From: Streptomyces sp. Act143
GTDB lineage: Bacteria > Actinomycetota > Actinomycetes > Streptomycetales > Streptomycetaceae
Length of the DNA stretch: 64,000 nt
Reading direction: 5' to 3'
Assembly (NCBI RefSeq): GCF_003143935.1
Contig: NZ_QFRX01000001.1
Coordinates: forward strand, 5,117,327-5,181,326
Shown piece after piece: positions 26,204 to 34,614 of this stretch. Position 1 is the first letter of the stretch; every line of letters begins with the position of its first letter. The position numbers and the translations under genes were made by a program. The notes under the pieces were generated by a model. That model did not search any database and had not been told where the DNA came from. It saw nothing but the letters and a program-made list of their open reading frames with translations.

Positions 26204-26261
26204 GTGTGTCGCCTCCCCTGCATGACGTTTCCGTCAGGGGCGGGTACCCAGCCGGGTGAAC

Positions 26262-27557
26262 CTATCCCTCCAGGAACGCCACCAGTGCGTTGGCCAGCAG
26301 ATGCGGGTCGTCCGCGCCGCACAGTTCGCGGGCGCTGTGCATCGACAGGATGGCGACGCCGATGTCCACGGTCTTGATGCCGTGCCGGGCCGCGGTGATC
26401 GGGCCGATGGTCGTGCCGCACGGCATGGAGTTGTTGGAGACGAAGGACTGGAAGGGGACGTCCGCCTTCTCGCAGGCGGCGGCGAACACCGCCCGCCCCG
26501 AACCGTCCGTCGCGTAGCGGTTGTTGACGTTGACCTTGAGGATCGGGCCGCCGTTGACGCGCGGGTGGTGCGTCGGGTCGTGCCGCTCGGCGTAGTTGGG
26601 GTGGACCGCGTGGCCGGTGTCGGAGGACAGGCAGACGGTGCCCGCGAACGCTCTGGCCCGGTCCTCGTACGACCCGCCGCGCGCGAACACCGACCGCTCC
26701 AGGACGCTGCCCAGCAGCGGCCCGTCCGCTCCGGTGTCGGACTGCGAGCCGTTCTCCTCGTGGTCGAAGGCGGCGAGCACGGGGATGTACGGCGGCTCGG
26801 CGCCGCTGGACACCGCGGCCAGCGCGGCCACCCCGGCGTGCACGGACAGCAGGTTGTCCATGCGCGGACCGGCCACCAGCTCCTGGTCGCGGCCCAGGTA
26901 GGCGGGCGGCTCGACGGAGTGGACCATCAGGTCCCAGCCGGTGACCTCGCCCGCGGCGAGCCCTTCCTCCTGCTCCAGGAACGCGATCAGATCGCCCTCG
27001 CGGACGTCGTTCCCGAGCCCCCAGATGGGCTGCAGGTGCCGCTGCTTGTCGAGCTTGAGGCCCTCGGCCGACACCGAACGGTCCAGGTGGATGGCGAGCT
27101 GCGGCACCCGCAGCAGCGGCCGCCCGACGTTCACGAGCCGCGTCGAGCCGTCCCGCAGGGTCAGCCGGCCCGCGAGGCCCAGGTCGCGGTCGAGCCAGGA
27201 GTTCAGCAGCGGTCCGCCGTAGATCTCCACGGCGACCTGCCGCCAGCCGTGCGCCCCGGCGTCCGGCAGCGGCTTGACCCGCAGGTTCGGGGAGTCGGTG
27301 TGCGCGCCGACGATCCGGAACGGCGTGTGCGGCGCGGCACCCTCGGGCACGTACCAGGCGACGATCGCGCCGCCGCGCAGCACGTACTTGCCGCCGCTCG
27401 TCCCGTCCCAGGCGTCCGTCTCGGCGACCTGCCGGAAGCCGGCCTTCTCCAGCCGTTCGGCGGTGTTCGCCACGGCGTGGTACGGCGACGGACTCGCCGC
27501 CAGGAAGGACATGAGGTCGTCGGTGTGGCCGCGGTCGAAGCGGGAGGGTTCGCTCAT
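26262..27557 (-). CDS. M18 family aminopeptidase
   Basis: 431-aa zinc aminopeptidase of the aspartyl aminopeptidase (M18/ApeB) family, which removes N-terminal acidic residues in the cytoplasm. Metal-site motifs are GAHTDSPNLRVKP, AFDHEENGSQSD with the catalytic Glu pair, SSDTGHAVHPN and the final ILSMHSARELCG. The length agrees with bacterial members. The ATG at 27557 is preferred over the GTG at 27566 because AAGGTG lies six bases upstream of it. No obvious operon partner is present; a strong terminator of the neighbouring gene lies just upstream. Confidence 0.93.
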   Translation of the reverse strand: MSEPSRFDRGHTDDLMSFLAASPSPYHAVANTAERLEKAGFRQVAETDAWDGTSGGKYVLRGGAIVAWYVPEGAAPHTPFRIVGAHTDSPNLRVKPLPDAGAHGWRQVAVEIYGGPLLNSWLDRDLGLAGRLTLRDGSTRLVNVGRPLLRVPQLAIHLDRSVSAEGLKLDKQRHLQPIWGLGNDVREGDLIAFLEQEEGLAAGEVTGWDLMVHSVEPPAYLGRDQELVAGPRMDNLLSVHAGVAALAAVSSGAEPPYIPVLAAFDHEENGSQSDTGADGPLLGSVLERSVFARGGSYEDRARAFAGTVCLSSDTGHAVHPNYAERHDPTHHPRVNGGPILKVNVNNRYATDGSGRAVFAAACEKADVPFQSFVSNNSMPCGTTIGPITAARHGIKTVDIGVAILSMHSARELCGADDPHLLANALVAFLEG

Positions 27558-27578
27558 GGGGTTCACCTTAACGACGTA

Positions 27579-27614
27579 CGAGGGCCCGCTCCCGGCAGTG
27601 GAAGCGGGCCCTCG
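27579..27614 (-). terminator. Terminator of the acyl-CoA dehydrogenase gene
   Basis: CGAGGGCCCGCT (27579-27590) pairs perfectly with AGCGGGCCCTCG (27603-27614) with a 12-base loop. It lies 45 bp after the acyl-CoA dehydrogenase stop (minus strand) and just before the aminopeptidase start, so it separates the two transcripts. Confidence 0.85.
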
Positions 27615-27659
27615 GGAGAGCTGTACGGATGTGTCCCGGAACGCGGACCGGAAGGCGGA

Positions 27660-29486
27660 CTAGAACGCCGCCTCGTCCAGCTCCATCAGGTCCAGCTCGA
27701 CGTTCTGGGCGAGCTTGCGCGCGCCCGTGACGCCCGGCAGGACGTTGGCCGCGAAGAACTTCGCCGCCGCGATCTTGCCGGTGTAGAACGCCTTGTCCTT
27801 CGCCGAGGCCGTCTCCAGCTTCTCGGCCGCGACCGCGGCGCCCTTCAGGAGCAGGTAGCCGACGACCACGTCACCGGAGGCCATCAGCAGGCGGGTGGTG
27901 TTCAGGCCCACCTTGTAGATGTTCTTGACGTCCTGCTCGGTGGCCGCGAGGTCGGTCAGCATCAGACCGACGATGGCCTCCAGCTCGACGGCCGCCTTGG
28001 CGAGCTGCTCGCGGGCGCCGGCCAGCTCCTCGCCGCCGGTGCCGAGCGCCAGGAACTTCTTGATGTCCTCGGCGAGACCGTTCAGGGCCGCGCCCTGGTT
28101 GCGGACGATCTTCCGGAAGAAGAAGTCCTGGCCCTGGATCGCGGTGGTGCCCTCGTACAGGGTGTCGATCTTGGCGTCCCGGATGTACTGCTCGATCGGG
28201 TACTCCTGGAGGAAGCCGGAGCCGCCGAAGGTCTGGAGCGACTGGGCGAGCTGCTCGTAGCCCTTCTCGGAGCCGTAGCCCTTCACGATCGGCAGGAGCA
28301 GGTCGTTCAGCGCGTGCTCGGCCTTGGCGTCCTCGCCCGCGGCCTCCTTGACGGCGATCGCGTCCTGGATCGAGGCGGTGTACAGCACCAGGGCGCGCAT
28401 GCCCTCCGCGTACGCCTTCTGCGTCATCAGCGAGCGGCGCACGTCGGGGTGGTGGGTGATGGTGACCTTGGGCGCGGTCTTGTCGCCGAAGGCGGCCAGG
28501 TCGGAGCCCTGGACGCGCTCCTTGGCGTACTCGAGGGCGTTCAGGTAGCCCGTCGACAGGGTCGAGATGGCCTTCGTGCCGACCATCATCCGGGCGAACT
28601 CGATGATGCGGAACATCTGGCGGATGCCGTCGTGCTTGTCGCCGATCAGCCAGCCCTTGGCGGGGTGCTGGTCGCCGAAGGTCATCTCGCAGGTGTTGGA
28701 GGCCTTCAGGCCCATCTTGTGCTCGACGTTGGTGGCGTACACGCCGTTGCGCTCGCCCAGCTCGCCGGTCTCGAAGTCGAAGAGGTACTTCGGGACGAGG
28801 AAGAGGGACAGGCCCTTGGTGCCCGGACCGGCGCCCTCGGGACGGGCCAGCACGTAGTGAAGGATGTTCTCCTCCATGTCGTGCTCACCGGAGGTGATGA
28901 AGCGCTTCACGCCCTCGATGTGCCAGGAGCCGTCCTCCTGCTGGACCGCCTTGGTGCGCCCGGCACCGACGTCGGACCCCGCGTCGGGCTCGGTGAGGAC
29001 CATGGTGGAGCCCCAGGTCCGCTCCACGGCGATCTGGGCGATCTTCTTCTGTACGTCGTTGCCCTCGTCGTAGAGGATGCCGGCGAACGCCGGGCCGGAG
29101 GAGTACATCCACACGGCCGGGTTGGCGCCGAGGATCAGCTCCGCGTACGACCAGATCAGGGACGGCGGGGCGACCGTGCCGCCGATGCCCTCGGGCAGGC
29201 CCAGGCGCCAGTACTCGGAGTCCATGAAGGCCTTGTAGCTCTTCTTGAAGGACGCCGGGACCGGCGCGGTGTTGGTCTCCGGGTCGAAGACCGGCGGATT
29301 GCGGTCCGCGTCCGCGAAGGACTCCGCCAGGTCGTGCTCGGCGAGACGGGTCATCTCGTCGAGGATGCTCTTCGCGGTCTCGACGTCCATCTCCTCGAAG
29401 GGTCCGGTGCCGTACAGCTTGTCGCGGCCGAGTACTTCGAAGAGGTTGAACTCGATGTCGCGCAGATTCGACTTGTAGTGCCCCAT
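27660..29486 (-). CDS. Acyl-CoA dehydrogenase (large 600-residue subfamily, FadE5/DmdC-like)
   Basis: 608-aa FAD-dependent acyl-CoA dehydrogenase of fatty acid beta-oxidation. It has the long C-terminal extension of the FadE5 / methylmercaptopropionyl-CoA dehydrogenase group. The FAD/acyl site is MVLTEPDAGSDVGAGRTKA, and the C-terminal catalytic region reads GGSGFLQEYPIEQYIRDAKIDTLYEGTTAIQGQD, with the Glu of YEGT as catalytic base. The ATG at 29486 has AGGGAG upstream. The promoter region carries paired palindromes (29542-29583), suggesting control by a TetR-type acyl-CoA sensor. Confidence 0.93.
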   Translation of the reverse strand: MGHYKSNLRDIEFNLFEVLGRDKLYGTGPFEEMDVETAKSILDEMTRLAEHDLAESFADADRNPPVFDPETNTAPVPASFKKSYKAFMDSEYWRLGLPEGIGGTVAPPSLIWSYAELILGANPAVWMYSSGPAFAGILYDEGNDVQKKIAQIAVERTWGSTMVLTEPDAGSDVGAGRTKAVQQEDGSWHIEGVKRFITSGEHDMEENILHYVLARPEGAGPGTKGLSLFLVPKYLFDFETGELGERNGVYATNVEHKMGLKASNTCEMTFGDQHPAKGWLIGDKHDGIRQMFRIIEFARMMVGTKAISTLSTGYLNALEYAKERVQGSDLAAFGDKTAPKVTITHHPDVRRSLMTQKAYAEGMRALVLYTASIQDAIAVKEAAGEDAKAEHALNDLLLPIVKGYGSEKGYEQLAQSLQTFGGSGFLQEYPIEQYIRDAKIDTLYEGTTAIQGQDFFFRKIVRNQGAALNGLAEDIKKFLALGTGGEELAGAREQLAKAAVELEAIVGLMLTDLAATEQDVKNIYKVGLNTTRLLMASGDVVVGYLLLKGAAVAAEKLETASAKDKAFYTGKIAAAKFFAANVLPGVTGARKLAQNVELDLMELDEAAF

Positions 29487-29541
29487 GGCGACGGCTCCCT
29501 GGAGAGACGGGCGAGGCACTGGATCCTCGCGCTAGTTCACA

Positions 29542-29583
29542 TACCAACAAGTAGCTTCGATACGATGATGCTACCCGTCGGTA
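29542..29583. promoter_or_regulatory. Paired palindromic operator upstream of acyl-CoA dehydrogenase
   Basis: TACCAACAAGTAGC (29542-29555) and GCTACCCGTCGGTA (29570-29583) are inverted copies of TACC-x-AC-x-x-GTAGC. Each core has palindromic ends (TACC-N4-GGTA in the second). The pair lies 56-97 bp before the fadE start. This is the usual form of a TetR-family operator in fatty-acid catabolism genes; the regulator gene is not in the window. Confidence 0.55.
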
Positions 29584-29668
29584 ATAAGTCGCAACCCCGA
29601 TCCCGCCATCTGTGACGGTTCACACCGGGCCGTCCGCCGGGCCCCGCCCGCTCGGTACGCTTGCCGCC

Positions 29669-30142
29669 ATGTACGGCTACGACCAGAGCGCGGGAGCGCA
29701 GCAGCAGTACGCCACGCCGCAGCAGCAGATGGCCGGCGGCGTGGGCGGGTACGGCCAGCAGCCGCCCCTGTACCCCGAGCCGTCCCCGCCGTCCCTCGCG
29801 GACGCGGTGCGCGCGTTCACCACCGGCCAGCTGGCCGCCGAGGACTTCCAGCAGATCTTCGCCACCTCGAAGGTGTACTGCCCCCGCGGCGACAACCCCG
29901 GCTTCCTCGCCCTGCACAACACCCAGCAGCCGGTGATCCCGATGTTCACCTCGCTGAAGGAACTGCGCCGGTACGCGGGCAAGGAGTCCAAGTACTTCGT
30001 GATCACGGGCGCCGAGGTCATCGACCTCCTGCCGACCGGCTACGGCTTCGTCCTGGACATGGAGGGCGAGCACCGGATGGTCTTCGACGCCAAGGCGGTC
30101 GAGCAGATGGTGGAGTTCGCGATGCGCCGGATGTACGGCTAG
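29669..30142 (+). CDS. SseB family protein with N-terminal low-complexity segment
   Basis: 157-aa cytoplasmic protein. The first 45 residues are Gln/Gly/Tyr/Pro-rich (MYGYDQSAGAQQQYATPQQQ and following) and likely disordered. The rest matches an SseB N-terminal domain: LADAVRAFTTGQLAAEDFQQIF, then VYCPRGDNPGFLAL, VIPMFTSLKELRRYAG and GYGFVLDMEGEHRMVF. SseB domains are common near ESX or protein-secretion genes in actinobacteria, but none are seen here. The ATG at 29669 begins the conserved block; the frame is open to 29612. Confidence 0.85.
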   Translation: MYGYDQSAGAQQQYATPQQQMAGGVGGYGQQPPLYPEPSPPSLADAVRAFTTGQLAAEDFQQIFATSKVYCPRGDNPGFLALHNTQQPVIPMFTSLKELRRYAGKESKYFVITGAEVIDLLPTGYGFVLDMEGEHRMVFDAKAVEQMVEFAMRRMYG

Positions 30143-30315
30143 CCGACGCCCGGCGGAACGAAAATCCTCCCCTGCTTGTCACAGCCATGCCATAAAGTTC
30201 CCCCTTGGCAGCCGCGCCCCGCACGCCACCGTTCTCCCACGGCACGCGTCCGGGTGCCGCGCGGCGCTTTCAGCTCTCCCGGCACCACCGGGATTCTCTG
30301 TGGGGGTTCATCACT

Positions 30316-32268
30316 GTGCGCATGCGCAGCACCTCGACCGCGACGGCACTCGCGGTCCTGTTCAGCTCGGTGGCGCTGAGCGTCGCCACGGCCGGCGGCG
30401 CGTCGGCCGCCGCGGCCGTCGTCACCAGCCCGGGCGGCCTCGCCGTCGACGACGCCCTGCAGCGCGTCTTCGTCAGCGACCAGGCCGACGGCCAGATCCT
30501 GGCCGCCGACTACAACGGCACCTTCCTCGCGCAGGCCGCCGGCTTCGGCCGGGTCAGCGACCTCGCGGTCTCCGACGACGGCGCCACCCTGTACGCGGCG
30601 CTGCCCGACAGCCACGAGATCGTGGCCCTGAACGCGGCCGACCTCCAGGTCAGGACCCGCTACCCCGTCGCCACCGGCACCGGTCCGGTGCACGTCGCCT
30701 TCGCCGGCGGCAAGGTCTGGTTCTCCTACGGCGACCAGTGGGACGGTGACCTGGGCTCCGTCGACCCGGCCGTGGACCCGTCGAGCGGCGCCGACCCGGT
30801 GGCACTGGCCCAGATCCCGACCGAGGGCACCGGGTCCGGGATGTGGGGGCAGGCCCTGCTGGACACCGACCCGCTGCGGCCGGGCCTGCTGGCCGTCGGC
30901 GAGACCGGGGACTCCACGGGCACCGAGGCCGTCCTCGACGTGTCCGGCGCCACGCCCGTCGTGACCGCCTGGCACGACACCTCCTACGCCCTCAACGACG
31001 GCCTCGGCGACATCGACCTCGTCGCGGGCGCCGACCAGGTCCTCGTCAACGGCACCGACCGGCACGCCTGGGCGAACGGCACCCTCACCAAGGCCGGCGC
31101 CTACCCGGCCGGCCAGCGGGCCGACGTCGGCCGCAGCGGCCTGATCGCCCAGATCACCGGCACCAAGGTCGCGATCTACCGGCCGAACGCCACCCAGCCG
31201 GTCCGCACCTACAGCACCGGCACCCAGTCCGCGGCCGACGTGGCCTGGGCCGGGGACTCCTCCCGGGTCTTCGCCCTGATCGCGACCAGCGGCGGCTACA
31301 CCCTCAAGGCGCTCACCGACCCGACGAAGAACGTCCCCACCCTCACGGTCAACGCCCCGTCGACCGCGACCCGCGCCAAGTCGCTCACCGTCACGGGCAA
31401 GCTGTCCGCGACCGTGCCCCTGCCGGCCGGCGCCCGGCTCTCGGTCACCCGCACCGACCTGGAGAGCCCCGGCGGCAAGGCGCTCGCGTCCGTCACCGTG
31501 AAGGCCGACGGCACGTACTCCTTCACCGACACCCCGCCGGCCGGCGGCACGGTGAAGTACACCGTGAAGTACGCGGGGGACGCCGAGCACACGGCGGCGA
31601 CCGCCTCCGACACGGTCGACGTCTCCCGCGCGTCCACCTCCCTGAGCCTGAACAACAACGGCAAGACCTACGCGTACGGCGCCGACGTGAAATTCACCGC
31701 GCACCTCGGTACGACGTACAAGAACCGCTCGGTCTCGATCTACGCGGACCCCTTCGGCAGCGACAAGGGCAAGAAGCTGATCAAGACCGGCACGGTCAAC
31801 TCCGACGGCAACATCAGCGCCTGGGTGGACATGACCCGGGACACCGCCGTCACCGCGGTCTTCTCGGGCGACGCCCGCTACAAGCCCAGGACGGTCAAGT
31901 CCACGGCGTACGCCAAGGTCAAGATCTCCACGGCCGTCTCCAAGCACTACAAGACGGCGAAGATCGGCTCGACGACGTACTACTGGTTCCACAAGAGCAC
32001 CGACCCGCTGCTCACGACGACCATGACGTACTACCCGGGCCGTCAGCAGCGCTTCGACCTCCAGGTCTACTACCAGGGCACCTGGTACTCGGCGGACTCG
32101 GAGTACTTCCCGCTCGGTACGAACGGCAAGTCGGCCGTCTCTCTCGGCGCACCCGGCGAGTCGGGCATCCGGGCGCGGATGCGGTCGGTGTACGTCAACG
32201 GCTCGTCCGGGGACACTGTGAACTCGACGACCTACGGGTCGTGGAAGTACCTGTACTTCAGCAACTGA
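30316..32268 (+). CDS. Secreted beta-propeller protein with Ig-like domains
   Basis: 650-aa exported protein. A signal peptide (RSTSTATALAVLFSSVALSV, cleavage near GGASA) is followed by a YVTN/YncE-like propeller (about 35-335; GGLAVDDALQRVFVSDQADG, VSDLAVSDDGATLYAALPD). An Ig-like repeat (about 340-445; KSLTVTGKLSATVPLPAGARL ... TVKYTVKYAGDAEHTAATAS), a second Ig-like domain (about 450-530) and a C-terminal beta module ending SWKYLYFSN complete it. The GTG at 30316 has GGGGG nine bases upstream; ATG at 30322 is an alternative. No cell-wall anchor or membrane helix is visible, so it is probably released. The function is unknown. Confidence 0.85.
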   Translation: MRMRSTSTATALAVLFSSVALSVATAGGASAAAAVVTSPGGLAVDDALQRVFVSDQADGQILAADYNGTFLAQAAGFGRVSDLAVSDDGATLYAALPDSHEIVALNAADLQVRTRYPVATGTGPVHVAFAGGKVWFSYGDQWDGDLGSVDPAVDPSSGADPVALAQIPTEGTGSGMWGQALLDTDPLRPGLLAVGETGDSTGTEAVLDVSGATPVVTAWHDTSYALNDGLGDIDLVAGADQVLVNGTDRHAWANGTLTKAGAYPAGQRADVGRSGLIAQITGTKVAIYRPNATQPVRTYSTGTQSAADVAWAGDSSRVFALIATSGGYTLKALTDPTKNVPTLTVNAPSTATRAKSLTVTGKLSATVPLPAGARLSVTRTDLESPGGKALASVTVKADGTYSFTDTPPAGGTVKYTVKYAGDAEHTAATASDTVDVSRASTSLSLNNNGKTYAYGADVKFTAHLGTTYKNRSVSIYADPFGSDKGKKLIKTGTVNSDGNISAWVDMTRDTAVTAVFSGDARYKPRTVKSTAYAKVKISTAVSKHYKTAKIGSTTYYWFHKSTDPLLTTTMTYYPGRQQRFDLQVYYQGTWYSADSEYFPLGTNGKSAVSLGAPGESGIRARMRSVYVNGSSGDTVNSTTYGSWKYLYFSN

Positions 32269-32284
32269 CACGGACGGCTGGGGA

Positions 32285-32310
32285 AGCCCGGAGGGAATGC
32301 TCTCCGGGCT
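32285..32310 (+). terminator. Intrinsic terminator after the propeller gene
   Basis: AGCCCGGAG (32285-32293) pairs with CTCCGGGCT (32302-32310) over an 8-base loop, and TTCGCC follows. It is 17 bp after the stop. Confidence 0.85.
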
Positions 32311-32332
32311 TTCGCCGTTAGGGGTGGCAGAA

Positions 32333-32348
32333 AGTTCAACGCTCAACT
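32333..32348. promoter_or_regulatory. Imperfect palindrome upstream of pirin gene
   Basis: AGTTCAACGCTCAACT is an imperfect inverted repeat (AGTT/AACT ends, 12 of 16 positions symmetric) ending 28 bp before the pirin ATG. It probably overlaps the promoter. The AT-rich symmetry would suit a MarR-type repressor, but the regulator is not known. Confidence 0.4.
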
Positions 32349-32376
32349 AAACTGGGCGTACCAAGGAGGTACCGAC

Positions 32377-33348
32377 ATGCCTGCAGTGACCGTCGAGAAC
32401 CCGCTGACGCTCCCCCGCGTCGCCGCGTCCGCAGACGCCGTGGCCCGTCCCGTACTCACCGTCACGACCGCACCGAGCGGCTTCGAGGGCGAGGGCTTCC
32501 CGGTACGCCGGGCGTTCGCCGGGATCAATTACCGGCATCTGGATCCGTTCATCATGATGGATCAGATGGGGGAGGTGGACTACGGTCCCAACGAGCCGCG
32601 GGGCACCCCCTGGCACCCGCATCGGGGCTTCGAGACCGTCACGTACATCATCGACGGCACCTTCATCCACCAGGACTCCAACGGTGGTGGCGGAACCATC
32701 ACCAACGGTGACACCCAGTGGATGACGGCGGGCTCGGGTCTGCTCCACATCGAGACCCCGCCCGAGTCGCTGGTGATGTCGGGAGGGCTGTTCCACGGCC
32801 TCCAGCTCTGGGTGAACCTGCCGGCCAAGGACAAGATGAAGGACCCGCGCTACCAGGACATCCGCGGCGGCCAGGTCCAGCTTCTGACCTCCCCGGACGG
32901 TGGCGCGCTCCTTCGCGTGATCGCCGGTGAGCTGGACGGCCACCAGGGCCCCGGTATCACCCACACCCCGATCACGATGATCCACGCGACGCTGGCGCCG
33001 GGCGCGGAGATCACGCTCCCGTGGCGTGAGGACTTCAACGCGCTGGCCTACGTCCTGGCCGGCCGCGGCTCGGTCGGCAGCGACCGGCGTCCCATCCACC
33101 TGGGGCAGACGGCGGTCTTCGGCACCGGCGGCTCCCTGACGGTCCGCGCGGACGAGAAGCAGGACTCCCACACGCCGGACCTGGAGGTCGTGCTCCTCGG
33201 CGGACAGCCGATCCGTGAGCCCATGGCCCACTACGGCCCATTCGTCATGAACACCCGTGAGGAACTCCAGCAGGCGTTCGAGGACTTCCAGAAGGGACGG
33301 CTGGGGACGATCCCCGCCGTGCATGGAATGTCGGAGGGTGGCCTGTAA
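32377..33348 (+). CDS. Pirin family protein
   Basis: 323-aa bicupin of the pirin family. The N-terminal cupin motif is GTPWHPHRGFETVTYIIDG, with the iron-ligand His residues and the conserved DQMGEVDYGPN. The C-terminal Pirin_C domain follows (ITLPWREDFNALAYVLAGRG). Pirins act as quercetin dioxygenases or redox-sensing cofactors. The start is set by the near-perfect Shine-Dalgarno AAGGAGGT six bases before ATG 32377. A strong terminator follows at 33378-33416, so it is monocistronic. Confidence 0.93.
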   Translation: MPAVTVENPLTLPRVAASADAVARPVLTVTTAPSGFEGEGFPVRRAFAGINYRHLDPFIMMDQMGEVDYGPNEPRGTPWHPHRGFETVTYIIDGTFIHQDSNGGGGTITNGDTQWMTAGSGLLHIETPPESLVMSGGLFHGLQLWVNLPAKDKMKDPRYQDIRGGQVQLLTSPDGGALLRVIAGELDGHQGPGITHTPITMIHATLAPGAEITLPWREDFNALAYVLAGRGSVGSDRRPIHLGQTAVFGTGGSLTVRADEKQDSHTPDLEVVLLGGQPIREPMAHYGPFVMNTREELQQAFEDFQKGRLGTIPAVHGMSEGGL

Positions 33349-33377
33349 AGGGCTGCGGAGGCGAGTACGGTACGACG

Positions 33378-33416
33378 AGGCCCGAAGCCGCAAGTTGGTG
33401 TTGCGGCTTCGGGCCT
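33378..33416. terminator. Strong terminator between pirin and the Bro-N gene
   Basis: A 16-bp perfect stem (33378-33393 with 33401-33416, arms AGGCCCGAAGCCGCAA) has a 7-base loop and is followed by GTTCTCTT. It lies between convergent genes and could serve both. Confidence 0.92.
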
Positions 33417-33429
33417 GTTCTCTTGGCTG

Positions 33430-34299
33430 CTACGGAAGCACGTAGAAGGGCGCGCCGTTCGGAGCGCGGCCTACCTGCCGTACGCATTTCTGCTCGGACA
33501 GCAGCTCGAGGCTGTCGTGGACGCGGTCGGGCGACAGCCCGGTGCAGACGGCGATCTCGTCCACGCTGTAACCCGCGCCGCCGTGCAGGAGCGCCGGGGC
33601 AAGGTGGGCGGCCACCGCGTGGACGTCCTCGGTGACGACCAGGTTCCGGGACTTCCAGTTGGCAAGGAGCTGCTGGGGCGTCAACTCAGGGGCCTCGACG
33701 GGGCGGTAGCGGTCGCCGGAGCGTCGGAGGGCCTGGGCGATGTCTCGTAGCGAGTCGATGATCGTGTTCTGCTTGTCGTCGATCCGCCGGAGCGCTTCGT
33801 CCGTCCGGGACACCCGCTCTTCGAGCCGGACCAGTGCGTCGGCGAGCTTTTCGGGCACGGCGTACGCGGTGCGCTCGGCGGGAGCGGGCTGTACGGGCGC
33901 CGGTTCCAGGGTGTAGGAGCCGTCGCGCTGGATGGTGGCGATGACTTCTGAGACCCAGTTCTTGAAGGGCTGGGACTCTGGTTTCGTGCAGCCGTTGACC
34001 AAGCGGATCAGGCCCGGGAGATCGATGACGTTCATGTCTCGGCGCCACTCCCGACCTGCGGGAACGCTGAGACCATAACCTCCAGTTAGGTTCCCAAGAA
34101 TCTCTCGGTGCTCTGTGGGGACATGGTCCGCCAGAGTCTTCGAAGGGTTCCTGTAGCCCAGTTCCTTGAGTACGTCTGCGACGGGAAACCAGTGCGTCCC
34201 GTCCGGCATAGTCAGCCTTCGTACCCGGGCCCCCGTGGCCGCGTACACGAAGTCGTTGATGTCGATCGCGTCCTTGCGCGTCGTGTTCTGCTCGTTCAT
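33430..34299 (-). CDS. Bro-N domain protein (phage antirepressor-like) with C-terminal winged-helix-like segment
   Basis: 289-aa protein. Residues about 20-125 match the Bro-N (BRO family) DNA-binding domain of phage antirepressors: VRRLTMPDGTHWFPVADVLKELGY, TLADHVPTEHREIL and NVIDLPGLIRLVNGCTKPESQPFKNWV. A coiled-coil-like linker (LVRLEERVSRTDEALRRIDDKQ) precedes a C-terminal helix-turn-helix-like region (GYSVDEIAVCTGLSPDRVHDSLELL). The ATG at 34299 has GGAGGT eight bases upstream. It lies downstream of the XRE/DUF397 pair on the same strand. Such proteins are frequent single genes in Streptomyces, possibly of phage origin. Confidence 0.85.
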   Translation of the reverse strand: MNEQNTTRKDAIDINDFVYAATGARVRRLTMPDGTHWFPVADVLKELGYRNPSKTLADHVPTEHREILGNLTGGYGLSVPAGREWRRDMNVIDLPGLIRLVNGCTKPESQPFKNWVSEVIATIQRDGSYTLEPAPVQPAPAERTAYAVPEKLADALVRLEERVSRTDEALRRIDDKQNTIIDSLRDIAQALRRSGDRYRPVEAPELTPQQLLANWKSRNLVVTEDVHAVAAHLAPALLHGGAGYSVDEIAVCTGLSPDRVHDSLELLSEQKCVRQVGRAPNGAPFYVLP

Positions 34300-34407
34300 C
34301 GAGCATCACCTCCGCGTCGGAACCTATGCACACGGAGGTGCAACTCACGTACATAGCAAGGACGTTCATCCGAAAGGTGGGCAGACGTACCGATTCTGCC
34401 GACCGCG

Positions 34408-34614
34408 TCAGCCCTTCACGCCCGCGACGAACGCGGCCCACGCGGCCGTTCCCAAGAGCAGTGCTGGACCGGTGGGGTTCTTGCTGTCACGAACGGGAAT
34501 GAGGTCCGGGTTGCCGTCGGCGACCTCCACACAGTCCCCGTTGTCGGGGCCGCTGTGGCTGGACTTGCGCCAGGTGGTGAGGGCCGACGCGTCAGGGATG
34601 TGGTGGGCGCTCAT
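34408..34614 (-). CDS. DUF397 family protein
   Basis: 68-aa protein with the classic DUF397 signature: LTTWRKSSHSGPDNGDCVEVADG, then IPVRDSKNPTGPALLLG and a final WAAFVAGVK. It overlaps the end of the XRE regulator gene by 23 bases. XRE-DUF397 pairs behave like regulator-antagonist modules in Streptomyces (WhiJ/BldB-type systems), in which the small protein is thought to modulate the HTH partner. Confidence 0.95.
   Translation of the reverse strand: MSAHHIPDASALTTWRKSSHSGPDNGDCVEVADGNPDLIPVRDSKNPTGPALLLGTAAWAAFVAGVKG

Noticed and set aside
26256..29615. Plus-strand open frame of 1119 codons
   Set aside because: It is the antisense shadow of the M18 aminopeptidase and acyl-CoA dehydrogenase genes, which have clear conserved motifs; long antisense frames are normal at this GC content.
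30143..30315. Small gene or riboswitch before the beta-propeller gene
   Set aside because: No frame with a ribosome binding site, and no aptamer-like conserved pairing could be recognised.
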